Origin: UBA1479 sp963976055
GTDB taxonomy: Bacteria; Pseudomonadota; Alphaproteobacteria; Rhodospirillales; Casp-alpha2
Direction of reading: 5' to 3'
DNA: 64,000 nucleotides
Assembly (NCBI GenBank): GCA_963976055.1
Contig: CAXBJB010000004.1
Span: 318,217 to 382,216 of the forward strand
The position numbers and the translations under genes are program-made. Positions 35,435 to 42,996 of the stretch are shown piece by piece. Within the stretch, counting starts at the first letter, position 1; each line of letters begins with the position of its first letter. The notes under the pieces are model-generated. The model saw only the letters and a program-made list of their open reading frames with translations. It searched no databases and was not told the DNA's origin.

Positions 35435-37117
35435 ATGAACGCGATCAACAATATCACAATCTCCAAGAAGCTGATTGCCGCCTTCCTGACCCTGGTCGTC
35501 ATCATCGGCGCACTGGCGGGGGTGACCACGATCAATACCAATGCGGCCCAGAAACAGGTCGACGATACGGCGCGCATCAACGCCATCGTCCTGGAACTCG
35601 AAGAAGTCCGGGCCCTTGTCGCGGCCCAGCAGGCCGCCATCCGCGGCCTGCTGATCAGCGGCAACCGGGATTACATCAAGTCCTACACGGTGGCCAAAAC
35701 GGCCTATCTGGAAAAGGTCACGAAACTGGCATCGAGCCTGACCGTGCCCGCGGCAAAGCAGTACTTGCTGGCTGCCGACACCCATGTCCGCAAATGGCAG
35801 GACACGATCGTCGACCGGCAGATCACGTTGATGCATCAGCGCTTCACCGTGGATGAAGCCCGGGTTCTCGAAGCCAACGGTTACGGCGAACACGAGATCG
35901 GCAAGGCGTTCGAAAGCTTCGACGCCCTGAAGAAACTTGCGGTCGGCCTGATGAACAAGAACCGTGACGCCGTGGCCGGCGAATTCAAGATGACCCTGAT
36001 CAGCCTGTTTCTCGGCACGGTCATCGCCCTGGTGTTCGCCGTTCTGGCCTGGCTGACGCTGTCGCGCGGCATCGCGCGGCCGATCGACGCCATGGCGCGG
36101 TTCATGGAAGACATGGCCGAAGGGGACTACGACACGGAAACCGAGGGCCAGAAGCGCAAGGACGAGATCGGCAACATGGCGCGTTCAGTGGAATTCTTCC
36201 GCCAGCGCCTGATCGAGAACCGTGATCTTCAGGCTCAGCAGTTGAAGGATCAGCAGGCGCAGCTTGAACGTGCGCAGAAGCTTGCGGCGCTGACGACGGC
36301 GTTCGATGCGACGGTGAGCGAGGTGCTCGGCGTGGTGTCGTCGGCCTCGACGGAACTGCAGGCGACGGCGAGCAGCATGCGCGGTACGGCGGAAACGACG
36401 ACCCGTCAGTCGTCCTCCGTGGCGGCGGCCTGCGAGCAGACGGCGGCCAACGTGCAGACCGTGGCGACGGCGACGGAGGAGTTGACCGCGTCAGTCCGCG
36501 AGATCACCCAGCAGATGGCGCGGTCCTCGCAAAAGGCCGGCCAGGCGGTGACCGAGGCCGATCAGGTCCAGGGCAAGGTCGACGGTCTGGTCGAGGCGGC
36601 CCAGGCGATCGGCCAGGTGGTGGAGCTGATCAACGAAATCGCCGAGAAGACCAACCTGCTGTCGCTCAACGCGACGATCGAGGCGGCGCGCGCCGGCGAA
36701 GCCGGCAAGGGCTTTGCAGTGGTTGCGTCGGAGGTCAAGAACCTGGCGGCCCAGACCAAGCGGTCGACGGAGGAAGTGGCGGCCCATGTCGCCAAGATCC
36801 AATCGACGACGGGCGAGGCGGCGAGCGCGATCAACCTGATCAAGGCGACCATCTCCGAGGTCAACGAGATGACGGCGGCCGTGGCCGCCGCGGTCGAGGA
36901 ACAGGCCGCCGCGACCCAGGAGATCAGCCGCAACTGCGAACAGGCCGCGGCCGCGACGCAAGAGGTCTCAAGTTCGATCTCAAGCGTACAGGTCGCCGCC
37001 AACGACACCGACGGCTCGGCCTCCGAGGTTCTGCACGCGTCCGACGAACTGGCGCAGAAGTCGTCGTCCCTGCAGCAGATCGTGCAGACCTTCCTGCATG
37101 ATGTGCGTGCCGCCTAG
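35435..37117 (+). CDS. Methyl-accepting chemotaxis protein
   Basis: 560 residues. A membrane helix at about 12-32, a roughly 150-residue helical periplasmic part, a second helix at about 187-208, a HAMP domain, then the cytoplasmic signalling hairpin with the highly conserved tip EIAEKTNLLSLNATIEAARAG. The periplasmic domain looks like a four-helix bundle rather than a Cache domain. There is no C-terminal CheR-binding pentapeptide. GAGGACGG precedes the ATG. It is followed by a strong terminator. Confidence 0.95.
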   Translation: MNAINNITISKKLIAAFLTLVVIIGALAGVTTINTNAAQKQVDDTARINAIVLELEEVRALVAAQQAAIRGLLISGNRDYIKSYTVAKTAYLEKVTKLASSLTVPAAKQYLLAADTHVRKWQDTIVDRQITLMHQRFTVDEARVLEANGYGEHEIGKAFESFDALKKLAVGLMNKNRDAVAGEFKMTLISLFLGTVIALVFAVLAWLTLSRGIARPIDAMARFMEDMAEGDYDTETEGQKRKDEIGNMARSVEFFRQRLIENRDLQAQQLKDQQAQLERAQKLAALTTAFDATVSEVLGVVSSASTELQATASSMRGTAETTTRQSSSVAAACEQTAANVQTVATATEELTASVREITQQMARSSQKAGQAVTEADQVQGKVDGLVEAAQAIGQVVELINEIAEKTNLLSLNATIEAARAGEAGKGFAVVASEVKNLAAQTKRSTEEVAAHVAKIQSTTGEAASAINLIKATISEVNEMTAAVAAAVEEQAAATQEISRNCEQAAAATQEVSSSISSVQVAANDTDGSASEVLHASDELAQKSSSLQQIVQTFLHDVRAA

Positions 37118-37168
37118 GAGGCGGCCAAGACAAACTCTTTCCTCCTCCCTCCTCCCTCCTCCCGGATA

Positions 37169-37206
37169 CCCGACCGGCGCCGCGGCGCCGGTCGGGATTT
37201 TGTTTT
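37169..37206 (+). terminator. Intrinsic terminator after the chemoreceptor gene
   Basis: CCCGACCGGCGCC at 37169-37181 pairs perfectly with GGCGCCGGTCGGG at 37184-37196, followed by ATTTTGTTTT. It begins 51 nt after the stop codon, after a run of CCTCCCT-like heptamers at 37140-37163. Confidence 0.9.
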
Positions 37207-37277
37207 CACCCCGCCGGCCAGCCGGGGCCGGAACGTGGCGCTTCAGCGGCCTGATTCCGATTGTTTGTTCGGTATCG

Positions 37278-37313
37278 ACCTAGGTATGTGTTTCAGGCAT
37301 ACTTAAGTATGGG
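37278..37313 (+). promoter_or_regulatory. Signalling-island box, double site upstream of the NarL-type regulator
   Basis: CATACTTAAGTATG at 37298-37311 is a perfect 14-bp palindrome. A second, weaker copy (CATACCTAGGTC on the minus strand) lies at 37278-37289, about two helical turns away. The regulator gene starts 57 nt after the palindrome, consistent with autoregulation. Related copies are at 24503 and 34677. Confidence 0.55.
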
Positions 37314-37369
37314 GTGGGAATCATCCGGTTGCGGAGCAACGCGGCCGCAAGACAAAAGAGGCAGGCAGA

Positions 37370-38002
37370 ATGCGATTGCTGTTCGCCGATGACCATCCGA
37401 TGTTTCTCGACGCAGTGCGTGAGCATCTTAACCGCGCCTTCCCCGATGTTGAAATTCAGGCGGCATCCAATCTCGACGAAGTGACGGCCAAGCTTTCGAG
37501 CAAGGGGAAGTACGACCTTGTGGTCCTGGACTTCTCCATGCCCGGGATGGACGGCACGGAAGGGGTCAAGCGGCTTCGCTCCGCCTATCCAGATTTGGCC
37601 ATTGCCGTGACCTCCGGCGTCGCCAAGACACGGGATGTGAAGACCGTTCTGGATCTCGGCGCCCATGGCTATCTCCCGAAAACCTTGACCGGGTCCGCCT
37701 ATGCGGGGGCCCTTCGCGTGATCGCCGAGGGCGGCACTTACGTGCCCGTGGAAACCATGCAGGCGCTGGCCGCCGAGGCGGCGGACCGTAAGATCAATGC
37801 GGAAGGCCTGACGCCCCGCGAGATGGAGGTGCTTGAGGGCATCGCCGACGGAAAGCCGAATAAGCAGATCGCCCGTGACTTGGAAATCCACGAAGTCACG
37901 GTGAAACTGCACGCACGCAGCATCTTCAAAAAAATCGGCGTGCAGAACCGTTCGCAAGCGGCCGTTGTCGCCCGCGAACGGGGACTCGTTTCGAGGGGCT
38001 AG
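37370..38002 (+). CDS. NarL/FixJ-type response regulator
   Basis: 210 residues. Receiver domain 1-120 with FADDHPMF, phosphoacceptor Asp in VVLDFSMPGMDG and Lys in YLPKTL; LuxR-type helix-turn-helix at about 145-205 (LTPREMEVLEGIADGKPNKQIARDL). It is the only DNA-binding response regulator in the island, so it is a candidate for the shared palindromic box. The cognate kinase may be the giant hybrid kinase 2.8 kb upstream, but orphan status is equally possible. Confidence 0.93.
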   Translation: MRLLFADDHPMFLDAVREHLNRAFPDVEIQAASNLDEVTAKLSSKGKYDLVVLDFSMPGMDGTEGVKRLRSAYPDLAIAVTSGVAKTRDVKTVLDLGAHGYLPKTLTGSAYAGALRVIAEGGTYVPVETMQALAAEAADRKINAEGLTPREMEVLEGIADGKPNKQIARDLEIHEVTVKLHARSIFKKIGVQNRSQAAVVARERGLVSRG

Positions 38003-38041
38003 GTGCAAGGAACTTACTGACCCTTATGAACGCGGGCCGTC

Positions 38042-38473
38042 ATGGGCATTTCGTGGAACATCCATAAGGCCGAAAATCTTGTCAGCTTTTCCCTCTTCGG
38101 GCAGTCAAGCTTGCTCGAGACGGTGGATGCGTTGCGCGATTTGGCCGCCGCACCGGACTTTAGCCCCGGCATGCGCCGGCTTTACGTCTGCGACGACGAT
38201 CTGACAGCCGCCCCCGGGCTTGATTCCACCCAAGGTGCTTTCGTCGATGTGTTGGGCTACCAGATCGCCAAGATGTTCGACCATCCGGCGACCGCGGCCT
38301 ACGTTTACCGGCGAAGCAACACCGTCGCCGCCGACCGTTTCGCGATCACCGCGCGGGTATGCGACGCGATCTATGCCCGCGACGGCAAGGGGCCCATGGA
38401 CCGCAAGGTGTTTGAAGACATCGAAGGCGCCGTGGCGTGGTTGAACCTGCCGCCGGGCTTCCGACCGTCGTAG
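38042..38473 (+). CDS. SpoIIAA/STAS-like small protein
   Basis: 143 residues, soluble. The C-terminal EDIEGAVAWLNLPPGF resembles the last helix of SpoIIAA-like (STAS-type) proteins, and the alternating strand/helix pattern fits, but the match is weak. It starts 39 nt after the NarL-type gene on the same strand and may be co-transcribed. No active-site residue can be identified. Confidence 0.6.
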   Translation: MGISWNIHKAENLVSFSLFGQSSLLETVDALRDLAAAPDFSPGMRRLYVCDDDLTAAPGLDSTQGAFVDVLGYQIAKMFDHPATAAYVYRRSNTVAADRFAITARVCDAIYARDGKGPMDRKVFEDIEGAVAWLNLPPGFRPS

Positions 38474-38531
38474 GAACCGTTCCCAGATATGAAGGATCGG
38501 AAATTTCCGAAAGTTTTCGACCTTTATCTTT

Positions 38532-39722
38532 TTAAGAATTTGCCCTCTGAACCCCATGAGTGGGAGGCCGTAATGCCATCAGAGAGATGAAAGAGACGAG
38601 CCCCAGCACGCCCGAAAGCATCAGTACGGCGGCGCCCATATGGTCGATCGCGAGGGCAAACAGGAAAGGGGCCCCGGCTTGGACGAAACGGGCCGGTGCC
38701 ATCAACAATCCCTGGCGCCGTCCGTATCCCACCGCCCCGAAGATGGCGAGGGGGAGCGTCCCGTTGGTGATGGTGAGGATGCCGTTTCCGGCACCGTGCA
38801 ACAGGGAGAATGCAGATGCGGCCGGTGCTCCGGCGACTAGTATTACGGCGGCACCCAAGGGGTGGGTTAGTGCCGCCAGCCGTGCGGACAGCAAGGGGTG
38901 AAAATGTTTTAAGAATCCGAACTCCAGCAGCCGGCCCACAACCTGGGCCGGGCCGACCAGGGCCGCCGCCGCGATTGCAACGGCAGGAGAGGTCCCGGCC
39001 TCTTGGAGTATTCGGGGAAGATGGGCCGCCATCGCGGTACTGGTGAACCATGTGATCGCGAAGACCAGTGCCAGGATTGCGGCGGCGAATCTGGGGGACT
39101 CTCCCGAATTCGCGGATTGATGGGTGTGCCCGGCGGCCTCGTCGCTGGTCGGCACGCCGTTTTCTTTCGGCACGAACAGTCGGTTAAGCGGCAGGCCGAT
39201 AACAAGATGGGCGGCGGCCCAGGCGAAACAGGCGGCCCGCCAGCCGATCTCGGCCTCCATGAAGGCGGTGATCGGCCAGCAGATGGTGCTGGCGAATCCG
39301 GCCATCAGCGTGATGCCGGTGATGGCGCCCCGGGCGTCGCGGCCGTAGAGGCCGGCCAGGGTGGCGAAGGCCGCGTCATAAAGGCCCATGGACATGCCGA
39401 CGCCGATGACGAGCCAGGCGGCGAACAGGCCGTGGGCACCTTCGGCCAGGCCGAGCATCCCCAGTCCGACGGCGAATACGACGTTCGCAGACCACAGAAG
39501 GTCGCGCCCTCCCAGCCTGTCGATCCGGCGCCCGACGGTCGGGCCGAGCAGCGCCGACAGGATCAGGGCCGCGGAAAAGGCGCCATAGACCAGCCCGGTC
39601 GTGACGCCGATCTCGGCCGCCATGGGTTCGGCCAGGATTGCGGGCAGGTAATAGGTCGACCCCCAGCCCAGGGTTTGCCCTGCACCGACGGCGATGACGA
39701 CGGCTCTGCGTTGGGTCGCCAT
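38532..39722 (-). CDS. MFS-family exporter in a metal-linked operon
   Basis: 396 residues with about 12 predicted membrane helices and the loop between helices 2 and 3, LLGPTVGRRIDRLGGRDL, typical of the major facilitator superfamily. The start lies 9 nt after the stop of the Cys-tailed flavoprotein gene. With the Cys-rich PadR-type regulator upstream, this forms a three-gene operon. Efflux of the flavoprotein product, possibly an oxidised metalloid or organoarsenical, is a reasonable guess. No close substrate-defining motif is seen. Confidence 0.85.
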   Translation of the reverse strand: MATQRRAVVIAVGAGQTLGWGSTYYLPAILAEPMAAEIGVTTGLVYGAFSAALILSALLGPTVGRRIDRLGGRDLLWSANVVFAVGLGMLGLAEGAHGLFAAWLVIGVGMSMGLYDAAFATLAGLYGRDARGAITGITLMAGFASTICWPITAFMEAEIGWRAACFAWAAAHLVIGLPLNRLFVPKENGVPTSDEAAGHTHQSANSGESPRFAAAILALVFAITWFTSTAMAAHLPRILQEAGTSPAVAIAAAALVGPAQVVGRLLEFGFLKHFHPLLSARLAALTHPLGAAVILVAGAPAASAFSLLHGAGNGILTITNGTLPLAIFGAVGYGRRQGLLMAPARFVQAGAPFLFALAIDHMGAAVLMLSGVLGLVSFISLMALRPPTHGVQRANS

Positions 39723-39731
39723 GAGTAGCCC

Positions 39732-41120
39732 TTAGGCGCCGGCGGCCGTGCCGGGGCCGCACCCACAGCCCTTCTTGCCAGCGGTCTTGGCATCCATGTC
39801 GCGGACGCAGCAGGCATCGACGTCTTCGGGCGCCGGCCCACCGCAGCAGGCGGATTCCTCCGCCGCGTCCAGCAGGCTGCACACGCCCGTTTCCGGCAGG
39901 TCCAGTTCGACCCGGTGCGCCGCCGCCACATCGCCCGCCAGCCAGGCGGCGATGGAGCGGACCTGCTCATAGCCCGTGGTCATCAAGAATGTCGGCGCGC
40001 GGCCGTAGGATTTCATCCCGACGATGAAGAAATCGGGTTCCGGATGGCTCAACTCGCGCACGCCGTGGGGTCGCACGGTGCCGCAGCTGTGCAGGTTGGG
40101 GTCGATCAGCGGCGCCAGGTCGTTGACGGCCTCCAGCCAGGGATCGAGGCCCAGACGCACCTCGCGCAGCATGTCGAGTTGAGGGCGGAAGCCGGTGGCG
40201 ACGACGATGCGGTCGACTTGCCGTCGCTCATCGGCCCCGTCCAAGGCGCCGTCGACGTCAAGACCGTCGCCGTTGCGCGAGACAGCGCGCACGGAGAAGG
40301 GACGGAGCAGGGTCAGGCGGCCCGAGTCCACGGCCGCGCGTGTTCGAACACCCAGGTCGCCGCGCGCCGGAAGGGCGTCGGCGGCGCCGCCGCCGAACAG
40401 CGTGTTGCCGGTATCGCGACGCACGGCCCAGACGATTTCCGTCTCGGGCGCGGCATCTTTCAGGTCCAACAGGTCGAGCAGCACGTTGAAGGCCGAATGG
40501 CCGCTGCCGACCACCAGGGTTCGCTTGCCGGCGTAATCGGCGCGATTGCGGCCCAGTACGTCGGGGATGCCGTAGGCGATGCGGTCGGTGCAGTCGGCTT
40601 CGCCGGGCACCGGCAGACCACCGGCCCCCATGGGGTTCGGCGCGGTCCAGGTACCGGAGGCATCGATCACCGCCGCGGCGTCAACCGAAGAGCCGTCGGC
40701 AAGGTGAATTTCAAACGGCCGCTCCGCGCGACCTTCGGACCGGACTTTGTCCATGCCCTTGCGGTCGAGGGCGATGACCTTGGCATTGAGGCGCAGGTGG
40801 GGGCGGATCGCCATGTGGGCCGCGAGCGGCGTCAGGTAGCGATCGACGATCTCGCCGCCCGTGGGCAGGGCGTCGGGATCGGGCGCTTGCCATCCCGCGC
40901 CTTCCAGCAGGCCGCGGGCCGCCTTGTCGATGTTGTATCGCCACGGCGAGAACAGGCGCACATGGCCCCATTGGCGCATGGCGGCACCCGGTTCGGCGCC
41001 GGCTTCCAGAATGACGAAGGGCAGGCCGTATTCGTGCAGATGCGCGGCGGCGGCGAGGCCGACCGGACCGGCGCCGATGATCGCGATGGGCAGGTCCGAT
41101 CGAGGTGAAGAAGCGGGCAT
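39732..41120 (-). CDS. Flavoprotein monooxygenase-like protein with Cys-rich C-terminal tail
   Basis: 462 residues. FAD Rossmann motif IAIIGAGPVGLAAAAHL at the N-terminus, a second dinucleotide motif VVGSGHSAFNVLLDL near the middle, and ASGTW and VVATGF segments as in flavin-containing monooxygenases and the ArsO/ArsV-type flavoproteins of arsenic gene clusters. The last 45 residues are unusual: they hold seven cysteines as CSLL, ACCGG, ACCVR and GCGCG, suited to bind thiophilic metals. AAGGA precedes the ATG. It follows the PadR-type gene on the minus strand after a 61-nt gap that contains a candidate operator. Substrate not proven. Confidence 0.82.
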   Translation of the reverse strand: MPASSPRSDLPIAIIGAGPVGLAAAAHLHEYGLPFVILEAGAEPGAAMRQWGHVRLFSPWRYNIDKAARGLLEGAGWQAPDPDALPTGGEIVDRYLTPLAAHMAIRPHLRLNAKVIALDRKGMDKVRSEGRAERPFEIHLADGSSVDAAAVIDASGTWTAPNPMGAGGLPVPGEADCTDRIAYGIPDVLGRNRADYAGKRTLVVGSGHSAFNVLLDLLDLKDAAPETEIVWAVRRDTGNTLFGGGAADALPARGDLGVRTRAAVDSGRLTLLRPFSVRAVSRNGDGLDVDGALDGADERRQVDRIVVATGFRPQLDMLREVRLGLDPWLEAVNDLAPLIDPNLHSCGTVRPHGVRELSHPEPDFFIVGMKSYGRAPTFLMTTGYEQVRSIAAWLAGDVAAAHRVELDLPETGVCSLLDAAEESACCGGPAPEDVDACCVRDMDAKTAGKKGCGCGPGTAAGA

Positions 41121-41141
41121 GATAGGGTCCTTGTTTGATGC

Positions 41142-41164
41142 TCAATGCATTGATGGGTAATATA
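41142..41164. promoter_or_regulatory. Candidate PadR-type operator before the flavoprotein gene
   Basis: A perfect 12-bp palindrome TCAATGCATTGA (41142-41153) runs into GATGGGTAATATA (41152-41164). This last 13-mer is repeated exactly at 41618-41630 upstream of the regulator gene. The pair of identical sites suggests the regulator controls both its own gene and the flavoprotein. Confidence 0.5.
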
Positions 41165-41181
41165 AAAAGGTCAAAAAAATA

Positions 41182-41580
41182 TCAGCCGCAGTCCTCGGTC
41201 CGGCAGATCCCTTCGCTGTTGGTGGAAACGCAGGCGCCGACCTCGGCCCAGGCCTTTACCGCGACCTGGAATGCCGTCTGTCCCTTGTCGGTGATCGTGT
41301 AGATCTTCCGCTTCCGTCCGCTCACGACCTCTTCGCGGACGGTGACGTAGCCGCCCTTCTCGAACTCCTTCAGAACCGGATAGAGGGCGCCCGGTGTCGG
41401 CGAGCAGCAGCCCTGTGTCGTATCCTCCACGGCCTTGGAGATTTCATAGCCGTGCATGGGGCGCCGATTGAGGACACAGAGGATAAAGAACTTCGACAGG
41501 CTCATCTTGATCAGCCCGTTCCAATAGACGGGATCGGTGTAGTCGATCTCTGGCGGCGGGACGGGGGCTAATCGGGGCAT
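41182..41580 (-). CDS. PadR-like winged-helix regulator with cysteine clusters
   Basis: 132 residues from the ATG at 41580; a TTG nine codons upstream is possible but weak. The core KFFILCVLNRRPMHGYEISKAVE ... ALYPVLKEFEKGGYVTV is the PadR winged helix. Unlike typical PadR proteins it has a vicinal pair in TTQGCCSPTPG, in the recognition region, and three more cysteines near the end (GACVST, ICRTEDCG). That suggests sensing of a soft metal(loid) or of redox state. It is divergent from the SorC-type gene and first in the operon with the flavoprotein and MFS genes. Confidence 0.8.
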   Translation of the reverse strand: MPRLAPVPPPEIDYTDPVYWNGLIKMSLSKFFILCVLNRRPMHGYEISKAVEDTTQGCCSPTPGALYPVLKEFEKGGYVTVREEVVSGRKRKIYTITDKGQTAFQVAVKAWAEVGACVSTNSEGICRTEDCG

Positions 41581-41610
41581 GGCTCTACCGGGACAGTGAA
41601 TGAACAAAAA

Positions 41611-41646
41611 ATATTACGATGGGTAATATATTGTCCATCAATATAT
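41611..41646. promoter_or_regulatory. Overlapping dyads between the divergent PadR-like and SorC-like genes
   Basis: Two inverted repeats overlap: ATATTAC-N5-GTAATAT (41611-41629) and ATATATTG-N5-CAATATAT (41626-41646), both perfect. They sit in an AT-rich divergent promoter region 31 nt from the PadR-like start and 84 nt from the SorC-like start. Either regulator could bind. Confidence 0.55.
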
Positions 41647-41729
41647 CAAGCCCTCCCGGCTACTGCCTGCAATGCCCATCATCGTCCATCCTGGCTCGCA
41701 TGGCGCCCTACAGGAGGTTAGGATAGGCC

Positions 41730-42704
41730 ATGGCAAAACAGAAAAAGAACGGCGTTTCGGGTGCCCGGCCCGCCGCCATCGATCCGGCGCTTGCGGCGCG
41801 CATCTGCTGGTATCACTTCCGCGAGGGACAAACCCAGCAAGAGGTGGCCGACCGCGTCGGGCTCAACCGCGCGACGGTGAACCGCGTCATCAACGATGCC
41901 CGCCGCGAAGGGGTTGTCCGAGTCACTCTGGACCTGCCGCTGGCGCCCTGCCTGGAAGCCGAGAATGCGCTGCGCGAAACGTTCGGGTTGCAGGATGCCG
42001 TGATCGTGCCGGCGCCCGCCGACGAGGACGACGTGCGCCGGGTGGTCGGCCTGGCCGCGGGGCAATATCTTTCCGGTGTGCTGGCGCCCGACGCCTTCCT
42101 TGGGCTCGGCTGGGGCGCGACGATCCATGCCGCCGGATTCAGCCTGATCCCGCGCGACGGGGCGGCGAACGCCGTCGTCTCCCTGTCCGGCGGCCTGTCG
42201 CAAAGCGGCGCCATCAACCCTTACGACAACGCCGCCGCGTTCGCCCGCGTGCTGGGCGCCGGCTGCTATTACATGACCGCGCCGATGATCGCGGAAACGG
42301 CCGCCGCCCGGGCCACCTTTGCCGAGAGCGAGCCGGTCCGCCGGATCTACGACATTGCCGGGCGGTGCCAGGCGGCGCTGATTTCGGCGGTCGATCTGTC
42401 GGCCAAGACGAAGATGGTGGAATACGGCGTGCTGACCCACGATCAGATCGCGGACCTGAAGGGTGCGGGGTCGGTCGGCAATATCTGCGACTATTTCATC
42501 GACGCGGCCGGACGGATGGTCGATCACGAGATCAATGCCCGCACCCTGTCGGTACCGTTCGAGACGCTGCGCCGTATCCCCAATGTCATCCTTGCGGCCG
42601 GGGGCACGTTCAAGGCCGAGATCGTGCGCGCCGCCCTGGCCGCCGGTCTGGCCAATACGCTGATCACGGACGAGAAGTGCGCGGCGGTTCTGCTACGCGG
42701 CTAG
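41730..42704 (+). CDS. SorC-family transcriptional regulator
   Basis: 324 residues. The N-terminal helix-turn-helix (CWYHFREGQTQQEVADRVGL, NRATVNRVINDARREGVVRV) and the C-terminal sugar-phosphate-binding domain of about 260 residues define the SorC/DeoR-like family, which senses phosphorylated sugars or glycolytic intermediates. Within this family CggR controls gapA operons, and a GAPDH gene lies 1.5 kb away, so a link is possible but unsupported by a binding site. AGGAGG lies 17 nt upstream of the ATG. Its TAG stop (42702-42704) lies in the CTAG at the left boundary of a repeat element. Confidence 0.88.
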   Translation: MAKQKKNGVSGARPAAIDPALAARICWYHFREGQTQQEVADRVGLNRATVNRVINDARREGVVRVTLDLPLAPCLEAENALRETFGLQDAVIVPAPADEDDVRRVVGLAAGQYLSGVLAPDAFLGLGWGATIHAAGFSLIPRDGAANAVVSLSGGLSQSGAINPYDNAAAFARVLGAGCYYMTAPMIAETAAARATFAESEPVRRIYDIAGRCQAALISAVDLSAKTKMVEYGVLTHDQIADLKGAGSVGNICDYFIDAAGRMVDHEINARTLSVPFETLRRIPNVILAAGGTFKAEIVRAALAAGLANTLITDEKCAAVLLRG

Positions 42705-42965
42705 AGCCTATCATCTTGATACGGAACCACTGAGACGGCGAATGACGTGCTCTGGCCAGGAAGGCGGCGCGCAGCGATGCGGGGTCATCGCAAGCGCCGC
42801 CTGACGCCGCCAGAGCGCGTCATCCGCCGCCTGCGGTCGGTTGTCCGGGGTTCCGGCGTCGTCGAGGCCGCTCGCCGATGCCCCGCATCGCCGTCACGTC
42901 CTCTCCTATCCGGAAACCCGGACAACCGATCTCAGCCGCTTCCGTATCAAGATGATAGGCTCTAG
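42701..42965. mobile_element. Inverted-repeat element (MITE-like, IS5-type ends)
   Basis: CTAG at 42701-42704 and 42962-42965 flanks a 257-bp body. The left end AGCCTATCATCTTGATACGG and the right end are perfect inverse copies over 22 bp, extended with mismatches to about 35 bp. Inside, two more inverted pairs fold inward: GCGATGCGGGG with CCCCGCATCGC and CGGTTGTCCGG with CCGGACAACCG. No open frame of useful length is present, so it cannot mobilise itself. CTAG duplications and GAGCCT-like ends recall IS5-family targets; that family link is inference. It sits between the SorC-type gene and arsJ. Confidence 0.7.
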
Positions 42966-42996
42966 GGATTGGGCCGAACCCGCCACCGTCCGGTTC

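Noticed and set aside
37133..37163. Run of CCTCCCT-type heptamers after the chemoreceptor
   Set aside because: Short, low-complexity tract in front of a terminator; no further copies or function seen.
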